Counted from the first letter of the stretch, positions 23,492 to 32,623 are shown. The stretch is 32,623 bases of DNA from Candidatus Gastranaerophilales bacterium (GCA_944323435.1 CALUSN010000007.1:1-32623); one strand, 5' to 3'. Program-made: numbers and translations. Notes: generated by a model from the sequence alone, not told the origin.

Positions 23492-26400
23492 GTGAAGCTA
23501 TTTTTTCAATACTTTTATTCAACTTTGCAATTTGTCTGTCCATACCGCCGACTTTTTTTGTAAGCTGTGCTGTGTCTTTTGGGTTCATCATAGACATAAC
23601 ATCTTCAAGTTTTGTCTCCAGAGAATTAATTTTAGCCTGCTGTGACACCATTTTATCATCAATTGCAACTAAAAATCTATTCAGAGTATCTTCAAACGGC
23701 GACATATCAATTTTATTATTCTTATTATTTATTGTAGTTTCAACAATAACTCTGTCAAGTTTAGCTTCCAGAGAAGCTATTCTTTTTGCCTGTTTATCAA
23801 ATACATTACTTAATGCTTCTATCAATTCCGTACTTTCAGTATTGTCGGCAGCTTCAGCTTTTAAATCTTCAAGCATGACTTTGATTTGTCCGATGTCATC
23901 TAAGGATTCAACTTTATCGGAAATTGAAGTTATTTGAGCTCCTGCATTATCGACCCATTCCGCAAGGTATTCAAAAATTTGATTGAATACCTGATTTGTT
24001 TTCGCTCCGCTTTGTATCATTTTATTGATGGTGCAAAGTTTATTGTCTATTTTGTCTAATCCTGATTCATGAGCGAAATTTTTGGTTCTTTCATCCAAAT
24101 CATTAATAACGAGCTTAAAGTCCTGCAAATTCTCTTGTAAAGTCTTATAAGATTCATCGGAAGCCAGTATAAGCTTATTGGTTCTTGTACTAATACTTAC
24201 GATATCTTCATTTAAGGACTCAAAGTCCCGTTTAAATTCTTCAGTATCAAATTTTGGTAATTCGGTTTTGATTGAATCTACCAGATTATAAATATTATTT
24301 GTAGAGACAATTAAGTCCTGAAGTTCCTTAGAATTATTGTTTTCCTTTAATTCATTTAATGTTAATCTTAGTTTTGCAATATCAGACTCTAAATCTTGCA
24401 AACTATATACATAATCGATATCTCCTGATGAAGAAATAATTGATGTGATTTTTTCATTTATTAAATCAATATCTTCTTTAATATCATCAACTTTTGTATC
24501 AACAACAGCCAGATTATCTTTTATATTAATGACATCTTCTGTTGTTGTAACTATATGGCTTAATACAGTTATCAGCTCGGAATGCTTTTCCTGAATAAAG
24601 TCCAAAATTTCTTCTTGTTCCGTAACAAAAGAAATTTGGTTAAAAATATTTAAAAATTGGGTAATAATATCCGTCTTTAATGTCTGCAAATCTTCCCGGA
24701 CATTTGTTCCTTGACTTTCTAGTTTTGAATTAACATCAGCCAGGCTTTGTAAAATATTATATTTTACAAGGGCATTCATCTCTGTTAATTCAGGCAAATT
24801 ATTACAGCATAGTTCACTGATATCTTCTAAATACCCGAATTGTTTTTGTATTAGCTCCTGAATTCCGCTTATCTGCGTATTTATTGACGCCTGAAATGCT
24901 TCATCAAATGATTTATTTAAAATATGAGCTTTTAAGTCCGCAAAGCTTAAGTTTAATTCATCAATTTCTCCATTTATACCATTTAAAACAGAAAGCAGTG
25001 TTCTGTAGATTTCCTCCTTGGATTCAGTAAATCTTGCGAGTAAATCCTTTGTAGTTGCTTCTATGGTATCAAATGCCTTATTATACCGGGTTGAAATTAG
25101 TTTTAACTCTTCATATTTATCAACAACAGTGTCTACAAATTTTTTGTCAAATAGATTAAATCTAGTTTCAAAATTTTGTGCAATATCCGTCTGTATAAAG
25201 TTTTGTATCTGTTTATTTAAATTATCTGCCATAGACGATATTAAAACATTATTAGCAGCTTTCATATCCTCTATACTATTTTCAAAAACACTTGCTTCAA
25301 GCAATTTACCCGATGCTGTCAGCATATTTTCTGCAGTACGACTCAATTCACTGCCAATATTATCCAGCTTGCTGTTGATAATAGACGAGTCACTTTTTAC
25401 ATCAATATATGATTTTAGTTCATTTATGTTATTGAAAATGTGATCACTAATTGCATTTTCCAGAGTTATTGCAAATTTTGAAAGTTCATCTTTCTGAGAG
25501 TCTTTAAGGATTCCAATTTGTTCTATCAAATCATTTACAATGACATCTGTTTCTTTTTCAATGTTTGTTGATAAAACTTCCACCTCATTTTTTACAAAAC
25601 CTGTTATAAAATCACGACAAGCAATGACTGTATCTTTACTTATATTTACCTGCTCAAGTATTTTATTAACAAAGCTTTCCATCGCTTGAAGTTCACCTGC
25701 CGATATATCAGCGTTTACAGCAAGTATTGAATTAACTTTATCATCAACGGAATGTTCAACTTCTTGCAAAGTTTCTCTGTTATTCGCTAATAATGTCTCA
25801 ATTACAGATGATATTTCTGATTTTGTAATATTTTTTGTCTCTTCTATCAAATCGTTAAAATTAAGACTCAAAGTCTTTAACTGTTCCTGAAAAACAGTTA
25901 TTTGAGACAATTCTTCGTGTTCTAATTTTTCATTCAGACCCTGTAGTGCAGAAATAAAATCCTGCATTTTGGTATTTAATACTTCTGCTAAATTTGAATT
26001 ATTTGCATTATATTCAGTCAGAAGATTTGCCGATTGTTCTTTAAACAATGAACTAACATTATCTGATAAACTCTTCAAGTCTGCAGAAATGTCGCCGGAC
26101 AATGTCTGTTTTATATGTAAAATTGTATCTTCAGTATCCTTATTAAGGTTCTTGATTTCTTCCATAACTCCGGTAATTTGGGAAGAAAGATTGTTTTGCT
26201 GGACTTCTGTTAAATTCGCAAATTGTTCTTTTAGCTCAGAAAGACCGCTGTTAAGAATGCCTGAATAACTGCCGATAGTCTTATTAAGATTGTCGTTTAC
26301 GGCATTTCCTGATTCTGAAATTGCAACGGCAATTCCTGTGTGTAACTTGTTGTATTCAGTGTAAAGTTCATCTAAAATTAAATCCATTTTACTCATAACC

Positions 26401-29400
26401 GAGCCGGCACTATCCACTAAAACAGCAGAAAAATCTCCTTTTAAAACATCCAACTTATTATCAAAGTCTGCGCTTAGGCTCTTCTTAATATCTGCAGCAG
26501 AATTTAACACATATTCACTTTGTTTTGCAGAGGTCTCTGCAAAGTTTGCACTCAAGCTCTTCTTAATATCTGCAGCTGAATTTAATATAGATTCATTTTG
26601 TTTTGCAGCGGTTTCTGCAAAGTTTGCACTCAGGCTCTTCTTAATATCTGCAGTTGAATTTAATATAGATTCGTTTTGTTTTACCGATATCTCTGCAAAA
26701 TTTACAAGAATATCTTCTAATTTATTTGCAATCTGAGCTGAATTTTCGCCTAATGCCATTGATAACGCTGATTTTAAACTGTTAAATTCAGCTGAAAGAT
26801 TTTCAATTAAAGCATCTTTCGTCTCTGAGACAGTTTTTACAGACGCTTCAGATAATTGATTATATCCATCAGTCAGTCTTGTGATAAAGTGATCCAGTTT
26901 GTTAATTAAAATATCTGAACTTTCTCCAAGAAGCGTTGTTATATCAGTTTTTAGATTATTAATTTCTCCGGAAATATTTTCTATTATACTTTCTCTTGTT
27001 TCAGCAGTTGATTTAAGCGAGAGGTCAGATAACTGATTATATTCATCTGACAATTGAACCAAAATAAGTTCAAGCTTGCTTATTATCAAGTCGGAGTTAT
27101 CACCAAGCGCTTCTGATAAAGCTGTCTTTAAACTGTTAATTTCACCGGATAATTTAGATACCCGATTTGTTATTTCAATGTTTAATCCAGCTGCTGCTCT
27201 TGCGATTTCACTTACTTCAAGTGTTATATCATTAAACTTTTCGCTTATAGCCTGTGATTGAACATTCAGACCTGTATCAATAAACTTTGCTATATCTCCG
27301 AGTTTGGTTTTTAAATATTCGGCAATAGAAGAATTTTGGTCTTCCATGTTTCTTGCAAAGTTATTCAAACCTTCTTTTAGTGATTTATAATCTGACAGTG
27401 AGATTTCAAGATTATCTGAGAGAATTTTCTTCAAGTTCTCTGCTAACTCAGCTAATTTATTTGCAGATTTTAAATTCTGTTCATCCATTGTTTGTTGAAG
27501 TATATTGTTCAATTCCAGAACTTTTGACTCTATTAATTTAGCCTGCTCATCATTTCTTCCGGAAATATTATTAAACAAACCTTCAACCTGCACCTTGTAT
27601 TGTTCCAGACTATTTGTAACAGACTCTCTTACAGAAGCAGATATATTTATCAGACCGTTATTTATTCTGTCCTCAAGTTTTTCGCCGGATTGCTCAAAAA
27701 GGGCTGTTATATTTTTATTTAAATCTTCAAAATTGGTTTCTATTATAGATAATTGACGTGTTAAATCTTCATCTATATTAGAATCAACAGTTTCTATTGT
27801 ATTTCTTAACTTTTCAAAATCCTTAATTATATAGTCGGCACTTTGTTGTAAATCTCCGGCTGTTTTTTCATTTAAGTTTCCTATTAGAGTCTTTAATGAT
27901 ACAAAATTATCCAATATTTTGGCTAAAGAAGAAGTCAAGGCAGAAGTAGTTGCTGTTGAAATATTATTTACAGAAGTTTCTACGTCACTGAATTTTGTTA
28001 TAATTTCATCAGCTTTAGTATTAATTCCTGAAGAGAAATCCTGTAATTGGGAATTGAATTCTGTCATAGAATTATCAATTTTTGTTACAAAATCATTCCT
28101 TACGCAATCTACAATGTCATGATTTGCACTTTCTAATTTTAATGAGGTTCCTGCAAGCTGCTCTGTTAATTCTTCAATATTAAGTTTAAGCGTACCGATT
28201 AGCTGGGCAATTTCACCTTTTAATTCATTTTTTATATTTTCTGAAACCTGCATGCTTTTTGTATGCATAGTTTCTGTTGTGAATTTTATTTCACTTATTT
28301 TATCGGCATTTTCGCAGGTAAATTCTTTTTGAAAGTCTGCAACTTTATCTAAAATTGCGTTCTTTAAGGTAATAAGTTTATTATCAAAATCTTCTTTTAA
28401 AGTTGCTGCAGTAGAAATTACGCTGCTGATATTTTCATTTACAGCCGTATTGTTAAAATTTAAAGTATCCTTCAATTCATCAAAACGCTGCTGAACTTCT
28501 ATTAGTTTATTATATGAATTTTTAATATCTTCTCTTATTGCTTCACTGTTGAGATTTAATACGGAATTGATAGTCTCTTTATGCTTTCCGAGTTCATCCT
28601 GCAGGGTTTGTATATTATTTTCAACCTGTTTTCTTGTTAAATCAATTATATCTCTTATATTTTCTATGTAACTTATGCTATTATCACTTATAGCTTTGGC
28701 AATATCATCAACTTTAGCTTCTACAGTCTCTATATTTACTTCTTTGACAGAGCTTACGTATGACAATATGTCAATAAGAGAAGATGAAATATTGTCAAGA
28801 TTGGTTTTAAAGCTGCCAAGAGCATCTGATTGCGACTGTTTAATCTCTTCTTCAACATTGTCTAACTTACTTATTAAAAGTTCATATTTGCGGAATAAAT
28901 CATCTGTAAATTTTTCGGAAAAATCATTTGAAGAACTTTCTAATGCTGCAGTTATTTCTTGTTTTGCTGCATATAAGTCAACTTTAAAATCACTTACCTT
29001 GTTTACGAAATCAAGAGCCAATACATCATTAATAGCTTGTTTTAGTCCTGAAAATTCTGTTTTTGCATTATTGATTTCAATAACAGAGGAATCAAGTTTA
29101 TAATCAAGAATTCCTGATAAGTCTTTTATGTTATTAATTTGTTCAGAAATCTGGGCAGAAGAGCTTGAAACATAGTTCTCCTGTTTTCCAAGAGATTCTT
29201 TAAGCCCTGATTCAAACATAGCCAGTCTGTCTGTTATGTTTGAAAAAATTGCATTGTTTGCAGATACACTGTTTTCATCTATTTGAGAAACCATAGATTT
29301 CAGATTTGCAATATTTTCTTCCATTTCAGAAAAACTCTTTTCGCAAAGCCCTGAAATTAGGGTTTGGGCTTGATGCAATTTTTCGCTGAGAGAATCGGCA

Positions 29401-30632
29401 TTAGAAGATAGTTCATTTAACGTCCTCGTAGCGTTTACATCAACAAGTTGAATAATTTTATCAGCCTGAATGTTAACCTGTTCTTTTATATTTTGCTCTG
29501 ATTTTGTCAAATCGGCTGCAAGAGTTTTAAAGTTAACATTGATATCGAGTGAGGATATTGCCTGGTTAATTTTTTGAATTTCTCCGTTTGAATCATTAAA
29601 AACAGTTTGTATATCGGAAAAATTATTATAAAGATTATTTAAAGCTGATTCCAGAGAATATTTAAACTCTTCAAAAGCCTTGTTTGAAGAAATCGAAACA
29701 ACAGATTCTTCCAATTGATTTAACTTATCTATTATTGCAGCTGAGACCTGTTCGTCTTTATCAGCAATAATAGTTTTCAGTCCTGCTATGATTTCGACAG
29801 AAGCATCTATTTTATCAGCCAGATTATCTATTTTGTAATACTTATCTGCCAGATTGTCTATAGATTGTGTCAGTAGCTGTTCCTGAGAAGCCAGGTCACT
29901 TATCCACTTCTTTGTGCTTATTAAATCATCACGTGTCGCAAGTTCTTTTATGGCATTTTCTATTTGAATATTTTTCTTATCTAAAACCTGCAAAGCTGAC
30001 AAAATAGTATTTGAGGAATTTACAATATCAGTCAGTTCTTTGCCGAAATGTTCTATTGACTCTGCAGGATTCAGCCCTGATATAGTTTTTATTATTGTTT
30101 TAAAATTTTCATTCAGGTTAAGAACGATTGAATCAAATCCGTTTGTAAGATGTTCTATATCATTTTTCAGGAAAGAAACGCTTTTTACTATTTCTTTTTT
30201 CTGTGAATCATCAGTTCTTATTGCATCTAAGCGCATGATAATATCAGAGAGTGTTTCTTTTTGAGAAACGACTTCTCTCGAAAATACAGAAAGATTTGTG
30301 GCGACAATATCAAATAATTCTTTTACTTCACTTGTTTTTAAAGTTTCTGAACTGTTTTTTAATAAATTAGAAAATAATGACTCTATTGCTCCAAATTTAG
30401 ATATAAGCACGCTGTGACGTTCATCCAGATTCTGTTTCAATTCGGACAGGAATATTTTTATAAGTTCAATATCTTCATCGGTATTTATTTTTTCCAGTTT
30501 TGAATTTATGCCGGATAATAGTTTATCTACATCCGATGTATTTAATATACCCTGAGCCCGTATGGAATTAAGCAGGGTTTTTATTGTATCAAAATTTTCT
30601 GTTATCTCCGTAAAATTATTTATATCTGCCAT
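23475..30632 (-). CDS. Giant 2385-residue coiled-coil/apolipoprotein-like helical protein
   Basis: This single uninterrupted reading frame covers 22% of the window. It has no signal peptide, membrane segment, catalytic motif or adhesin-type domain. It is almost all amphipathic helix, rich in Leu, Ile, Ser, Asn, Asp, Glu and Lys, very poor in Pro and aromatics, with many short conserved patterns such as ISSxLxxI and SKLExIL. Repeats are visible inside it: two 59-residue units at residues 1163-1280 plus a partial third, and three 26-residue units at 1318-1395. The last 120 residues (RIASLEAKLDRV, KINSLETKLEDV, KLNKSIEKIASH) are a more regular coiled coil. Such proteins usually form cytoplasmic filaments, scaffolds or chromosome-associated machines. 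The start ATG 30632 has only a weak GAG site but a strong promoter (30668-30696). The homology remains unrecognised. Confidence 0.85.
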   Translation of the reverse strand: MADINNFTEITENFDTIKTLLNSIRAQGILNTSDVDKLLSGINSKLEKINTDEDIELIKIFLSELKQNLDERHSVLISKFGAIESLFSNLLKNSSETLKTSEVKELFDIVATNLSVFSREVVSQKETLSDIIMRLDAIRTDDSQKKEIVKSVSFLKNDIEHLTNGFDSIVLNLNENFKTIIKTISGLNPAESIEHFGKELTDIVNSSNTILSALQVLDKKNIQIENAIKELATRDDLISTKKWISDLASQEQLLTQSIDNLADKYYKIDNLADKIDASVEIIAGLKTIIADKDEQVSAAIIDKLNQLEESVVSISSNKAFEEFKYSLESALNNLYNNFSDIQTVFNDSNGEIQKINQAISSLDINVNFKTLAADLTKSEQNIKEQVNIQADKIIQLVDVNATRTLNELSSNADSLSEKLHQAQTLISGLCEKSFSEMEENIANLKSMVSQIDENSVSANNAIFSNITDRLAMFESGLKESLGKQENYVSSSSAQISEQINNIKDLSGILDYKLDSSVIEINNAKTEFSGLKQAINDVLALDFVNKVSDFKVDLYAAKQEITAALESSSNDFSEKFTDDLFRKYELLISKLDNVEEEIKQSQSDALGSFKTNLDNISSSLIDILSYVSSVKEVNIETVEAKVDDIAKAISDNSISYIENIRDIIDLTRKQVENNIQTLQDELGKHKETINSVLNLNSEAIREDIKNSYNKLIEVQQRFDELKDTLNFNNTAVNENISSVISTAATLKEDFDNKLITLKNAILDKVADFQKEFTCENADKISEIKFTTETMHTKSMQVSENIKNELKGEIAQLIGTLKLNIEELTEQLAGTSLKLESANHDIVDCVRNDFVTKIDNSMTEFNSQLQDFSSGINTKADEIITKFSDVETSVNNISTATTSALTSSLAKILDNFVSLKTLIGNLNEKTAGDLQQSADYIIKDFEKLRNTIETVDSNIDEDLTRQLSIIETNFEDLNKNITALFEQSGEKLEDRINNGLINISASVRESVTNSLEQYKVQVEGLFNNISGRNDEQAKLIESKVLELNNILQQTMDEQNLKSANKLAELAENLKKILSDNLEISLSDYKSLKEGLNNFARNMEDQNSSIAEYLKTKLGDIAKFIDTGLNVQSQAISEKFNDITLEVSEIARAAAGLNIEITNRVSKLSGEINSLKTALSEALGDNSDLIISKLELILVQLSDEYNQLSDLSLKSTAETRESIIENISGEINNLKTDITTLLGESSDILINKLDHFITRLTDGYNQLSEASVKTVSETKDALIENLSAEFNSLKSALSMALGENSAQIANKLEDILVNFAEISVKQNESILNSTADIKKSLSANFAETAAKQNESILNSAADIKKSLSANFAETSAKQSEYVLNSAADIKKSLSADFDNKLDVLKGDFSAVLVDSAGSVMSKMDLILDELYTEYNKLHTGIAVAISESGNAVNDNLNKTIGSYSGILNSGLSELKEQFANLTEVQQNNLSSQITGVMEEIKNLNKDTEDTILHIKQTLSGDISADLKSLSDNVSSLFKEQSANLLTEYNANNSNLAEVLNTKMQDFISALQGLNEKLEHEELSQITVFQEQLKTLSLNFNDLIEETKNITKSEISSVIETLLANNRETLQEVEHSVDDKVNSILAVNADISAGELQAMESFVNKILEQVNISKDTVIACRDFITGFVKNEVEVLSTNIEKETDVIVNDLIEQIGILKDSQKDELSKFAITLENAISDHIFNNINELKSYIDVKSDSSIINSKLDNIGSELSRTAENMLTASGKLLEASVFENSIEDMKAANNVLISSMADNLNKQIQNFIQTDIAQNFETRFNLFDKKFVDTVVDKYEELKLISTRYNKAFDTIEATTKDLLARFTESKEEIYRTLLSVLNGINGEIDELNLSFADLKAHILNKSFDEAFQASINTQISGIQELIQKQFGYLEDISELCCNNLPELTEMNALVKYNILQSLADVNSKLESQGTNVREDLQTLKTDIITQFLNIFNQISFVTEQEEILDFIQEKHSELITVLSHIVTTTEDVINIKDNLAVVDTKVDDIKEDIDLINEKITSIISSSGDIDYVYSLQDLESDIAKLRLTLNELKENNNSKELQDLIVSTNNIYNLVDSIKTELPKFDTEEFKRDFESLNEDIVSISTRTNKLILASDESYKTLQENLQDFKLVINDLDERTKNFAHESGLDKIDNKLCTINKMIQSGAKTNQVFNQIFEYLAEWVDNAGAQITSISDKVESLDDIGQIKVMLEDLKAEAADNTESTELIEALSNVFDKQAKRIASLEAKLDRVIVETTINNKNNKIDMSPFEDTLNRFLVAIDDKMVSQQAKINSLETKLEDVMSMMNPKDTAQLTKKVGGMDRQIAKLNKSIEKIASHVVEK
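26448..26681 (-). repeat. Three 78-bp tandem repeats in the giant gene
   Basis: Three in-frame 78-bp copies (26604-26681, 26526-26603, 26448-26525) encode 26-residue units of the type KQNESILNSTADIKKSLSAN plus FAETAA, at residues 1318-1395. The copies are nearly identical in DNA (the marker CTTCTTAATATCTGCAG recurs at 26481, 26559 and 26637), which points to recent duplication or ongoing homogenisation. Confidence 0.85.
26793..27146 (-). repeat. Two 177-bp repeats (59 residues) in the giant gene
   Basis: Units at 26970-27146 and 26793-26969 encode 59-residue copies that begin GEINxLKT and end ExxxxAL/SIIENxS, each with YNQLS in the middle (residues 1163-1221 and 1222-1280). A partial third copy (AEFNSLKSALSMALGEN) runs on to about residue 1310, directly before the 26-residue repeats. 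Confidence 0.8.
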
Positions 30633-30667
30633 AAACTTACTCTATCCCACATTCTACATCATAACTT

Positions 30668-30696
30668 ATTATATACTAATATAAAAATAGTGACAA
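30668..30696 (-). promoter_or_regulatory. Strong promoter of the giant coiled-coil gene cluster
   Basis: On the minus strand TTGTCA (30691-30696), 17 bases, perfect TATAAT (30668-30673). The leader is about 28 bases. From here the genes down to nadC all run in the same direction with overlaps or short gaps. Confidence 0.7.
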
Positions 30697-30724
30697 ATAC
30701 CAATTTTTTTTTTAAGATTAATGT

Positions 30725-31309
30725 ATGAATTATATATTTTTTATTCTTATTACGGCATCTATACTTGCAGGAATTTATAACCATACGCTTGATAAAGTTG
30801 TTAATTCCATGCTCGGGGCATGCAATACGGCAGTAGAAGTTTCCTTTTCTTTAATAGGTATAATGGCTTTTTGGCTGGGTATTATGCGCATTGCCGAGAA
30901 AAGCGGGCTTGTGCGCATGCTATCAAAAGTTCTGTATCCGGCAACAAAATATTTATTTAAAAACGTAAAAAATGACAGTCCGGCTATTGGTGACATTACA
31001 ATGAGTGTTACCGCAAACGCACTCGGTTTAACGAATGCAGCAACTCCTATCGGATTAAAGGTTATGAAAGAATTACAGGAAGATAATCCGGATAAAACAA
31101 AAGCTACCGATGCAATGTGCATGTTTTTAGGGATGAATACTGCCGGCTTTCAAATCATTCCTGCAACTGTGATAGCTATTCTAGTCGGGTTCGGGGCTGC
31201 GAATCCGACAGATATAATTATCCCGACTTTTATTGTAACCTCACTCTCATTTATTACGGCAATTATAACTGCATTAATCCTTCAAAAAGTTTGGAGGAAA
31301 TATGATTGA
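30725..31309 (+). CDS. spmA: Spore maturation protein A-like (nucleoside recognition/Gate domain)
   Basis: The 194-residue membrane protein is an SpmA: about five hydrophobic helices with the Gate/nucleoside-recognition pattern FWLGIMRIAEKSGLVRMLSK, TMSVTANALGLTNAATPIG and MFLGMNTAGFQIIPATVIA. In Bacillus, spmA and spmB affect spore core dehydration. Homologues are also found in many bacteria that do not sporulate, where a transport role is suspected. ATG 30725 has no obvious ribosome site; a nearby alternative ATG at 30721 is in another frame. It overlaps spmB by 8 bases and is divergent from the giant gene. Confidence 0.93.
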   Translation: MNYIFFILITASILAGIYNHTLDKVVNSMLGACNTAVEVSFSLIGIMAFWLGIMRIAEKSGLVRMLSKVLYPATKYLFKNVKNDSPAIGDITMSVTANALGLTNAATPIGLKVMKELQEDNPDKTKATDAMCMFLGMNTAGFQIIPATVIAILVGFGAANPTDIIIPTFIVTSLSFITAIITALILQKVWRKYD

Positions 31310-31826
31310 AAAGTTTTCATTACTTCTTTTACCATTTATGATTTTGATTATTTTATCTGTCGGACTCATAAAAAAGGTTCCTGTATATGAAGAATTTATA
31401 GAAGGAGCAAAGGACGGGTTTAAAGTTGCTGTTTCAATAATTCCGTATCTTGTTGCTATAATAGTTGCGGTTTCAATGTTTAGAGCCTCGGGTATACTTG
31501 ATATTTTTAAAACTTTTGCAAATAATTTTGTACCGCCCGATATTATACCTCTGATATTTACAAGACCCCTGTCCGGCTCTGCGGCGCTCGGCTTATTTTC
31601 GGATATAGTAAAAGAATTTGGTGCAGATTCTTATATTGCTAAATTAGCAGCAATTATGACAGGCAGTTCTGAAACAACCTTCTATGTTTTAGCCGTTTAC
31701 TTTGGCTCTGTTGGTATAAAAAAATACAGATATGCTCTTCTGACAGGTTTGATTGCCGATTTTATCAATATTGTACTGTCAATTTGGGTGGCTCGTATGT
31801 TTTTTCTTGCCAGCAACGTGTTGTAG
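31302..31826 (+). CDS. spmB: Spore maturation protein B-like (nucleoside recognition/Gate domain)
   Basis: The 174-residue membrane protein pairs with SpmA. It shows FIEGAKDGFKVAVSIIPYLVAI, MFRASGILDIF, RPLSGSAALGLFSDIVKEFG and MTGSSETTFYVLAVYFGSVGIKK, all standard for SpmB. The start ATG 31302 has a strong GGAGG. The two genes are coupled by an 8-base overlap. No other sporulation gene is present in the window. The last 62 bases overlap a convergent zinc-ribbon gene. Confidence 0.94.
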   Translation: MIEKFSLLLLPFMILIILSVGLIKKVPVYEEFIEGAKDGFKVAVSIIPYLVAIIVAVSMFRASGILDIFKTFANNFVPPDIIPLIFTRPLSGSAALGLFSDIVKEFGADSYIAKLAAIMTGSSETTFYVLAVYFGSVGIKKYRYALLTGLIADFINIVLSIWVARMFFLASNVL

Positions 31827-32139
31827 AGCAGATTATTTCATTATTTTCAACAATACGTTTTATCAGAACCGCAAAATTAATATCAATGAAATTAATTTGT
31901 TCAACTTTTTCAACACAAAAACTTTCTCCTCCGCAGTTTGAACAATATCTATGCTGCGGCAAAATTTCTCCGTTTTTAATAATTGTTTTAAGCTTAACTC
32001 CACAGCATTTGCAACGGGTTATATACCATTCATTTCTTATGAATTTTCCGCAATCCGGACAATAGCCGCAGTTTTTGTCGGGAGTTACATGGTCATGGCG
32101 GCATTTGCGATTTAATTTTAATAAATTTGATAAAAACAT
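31765..32139 (-). CDS. Zinc-ribbon protein with repeated CxxC knuckles
   Basis: The 124-residue product has many paired cysteines: CGYCPDC (24-30), CKCC (43-46), CSNC (66-69) and Cys75, plus Cys13. These could form two or three zinc ribbons in the first 80 residues; the rest is a short helix and a Cys-containing tail. No enzyme domain is visible. The start ATG 32139 has GAGGTT upstream, and the zinc pattern would be hard to obtain by chance, so I take the gene as real even though it overlaps the convergent spmB by 62 bases. No function is known; RNA or protein binding is the usual role of such ribbons. Confidence 0.7.
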   Translation of the reverse strand: MFLSNLLKLNRKCRHDHVTPDKNCGYCPDCGKFIRNEWYITRCKCCGVKLKTIIKNGEILPQHRYCSNCGGESFCVEKVEQINFIDINFAVLIKRIVENNEIICSTTRCWQEKTYEPPKLTVQY

Positions 32140-32623
32140 TAGTTAACCTCACTGTTATTTATTTAATTAATAAAATTAATAAGTCAATGAGTGTATTTAA
32201 TAATATAGCTTGTAATTAATTTATTACCCGTCCCCCTCTCTCTCATTTGTTAAAAAAACTATGTTAAAAGCTGAACTATAAAATTGTTTTGTATTTAAAT
32301 CTAAATAAAAATGTTTGAAAATATCGAATTTTTTTCCCGCGCATTCTTGCGGGCAAGGTTTTCAATTTTTTTTCGTTTTTCAGGGAGAGGGTTTCAAATG
32401 GTTCCCTCTCCCCTTTGGGGAGAGGGTTAGGGAGAGGGGCTGTTAAATAAAATAATTGCGCGCCAGCGCGTGTTCCTTCCCTCTGCAAATACATCCTGCT
32501 TGTAGAATTAAATACCAAACCAATACATTTACCCCGGAATGTTGGAATGGGTAAGATTATCCCCCTCTCTAACAAAGGACGAGGGGGTAATTTTTTGTTG
32601 TCTGAGCCCCTCACCCGAATTTC
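32140..32623. repeat. Gene-free right end with dispersed GC-rich repeats
   Basis: Bases 32140-32335 are AT-rich with nothing recognisable. From 32336 come short palindromes: CCCGC/GCGGG at 32336-32353, and a perfect 10-bp stem CCCTCTCCCC/GGGGAGAGGG at 32404-32413 and 32417-32426. Segment 32424-32442 is an inverted near-copy (18 of 19) of 96-114 at the left end. CGCGTGTTCC at 32467-32476 is the complement of 315-324. The last 17 bases, 32607-32623, equal 623-639 exactly. The open frame on the minus strand here is repeat-derived. Confidence 0.65.

Noticed and set aside
23299-30264. Many plus-strand frames of 60-210 residues opposite the glcD-like and giant genes
   Set aside because: They are antisense shadows of a helical, low-complexity coding sequence: Ser/Leu-rich, without ribosome sites or domains, and contradicted by the continuous minus-strand frame.
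32276-32614. A 112-residue minus-strand frame at the right end
   Set aside because: It is read out of the interspersed palindromic repeats (for example the PLPNPLPKGE stretch) and has no ribosome site or domain.

Overview
The window is AT-rich bacterial DNA, tightly packed with genes on both strands. There is no phage, plasmid, CRISPR or rRNA/tRNA signal that I can see. The gene set is ordinary housekeeping mixed with lineage-specific proteins: several small proteins carry a short Phe-Lys or Phe-Gly motif near the N-terminus (ITFKN, VNFKG, TAFG, FKFSAN), and there is a spmA/spmB pair with no other sporulation gene. From memory this resembles gut Vampirovibrionia/Melainabacteria (Candidatus Gastranaerophilales). 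That assignment is inference and was not tested by any search.

Layout. 1-822: a terminator and about 750 bases of gene-free, GC-richer dispersed repeats; related repeats recur at the right end (about 32404-32623). 823-6737: one plus-strand operon of seven genes: a free-standing ClpX-type zinc-binding domain, a HEAT-like protein, ruvX/yqgF, a DUF1292 protein, a Clp N-domain-only protein with six repeats and no ATPase, tilS and hpt. 6764-8934: minus-strand trmL and a CDP-alcohol phosphatidyltransferase, then a Gfo/Idh/MocA dehydrogenase with its own promoter. 9042-11619: plus-strand yidD, a PLP-dependent Alum_res/methionine gamma-lyase-like enzyme, an unknown coiled-coil protein with its own promoter and terminator, and a 50-residue microprotein with a strong promoter. 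11704-17261: a minus-strand run of unknown proteins, metK, clpP, a zinc-ribbon/glycine-zipper protein, a membrane AAA+ ATPase and a small LapA-like membrane protein. 17389-17652: a tiny coiled coil built from 14-residue repeats. 17653-30632: a long minus-strand cluster that reads, in transcription order, giant 2385-residue coiled-coil protein, glcD-like oxidase, cutA, HExxH peptidase, TPR membrane protein, nadB, nadC. 30725-32139: spmA-spmB and a convergent zinc-ribbon gene overlapping the end of spmB.

The most unusual feature is the first operon. It encodes two isolated Clp accessory domains, a ClpX zinc-binding domain and a ClpA/C N-domain array, both without an ATPase, alongside RNA-processing and nucleotide genes. 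A single clpP lies about 10 kb away. Second come the giant repeat-expanded coiled-coil protein and the set of otherwise unrelated proteins sharing the short F-K/G motif, one of which is a membrane AAA+ ATPase with an Asn in place of the Walker B Asp.
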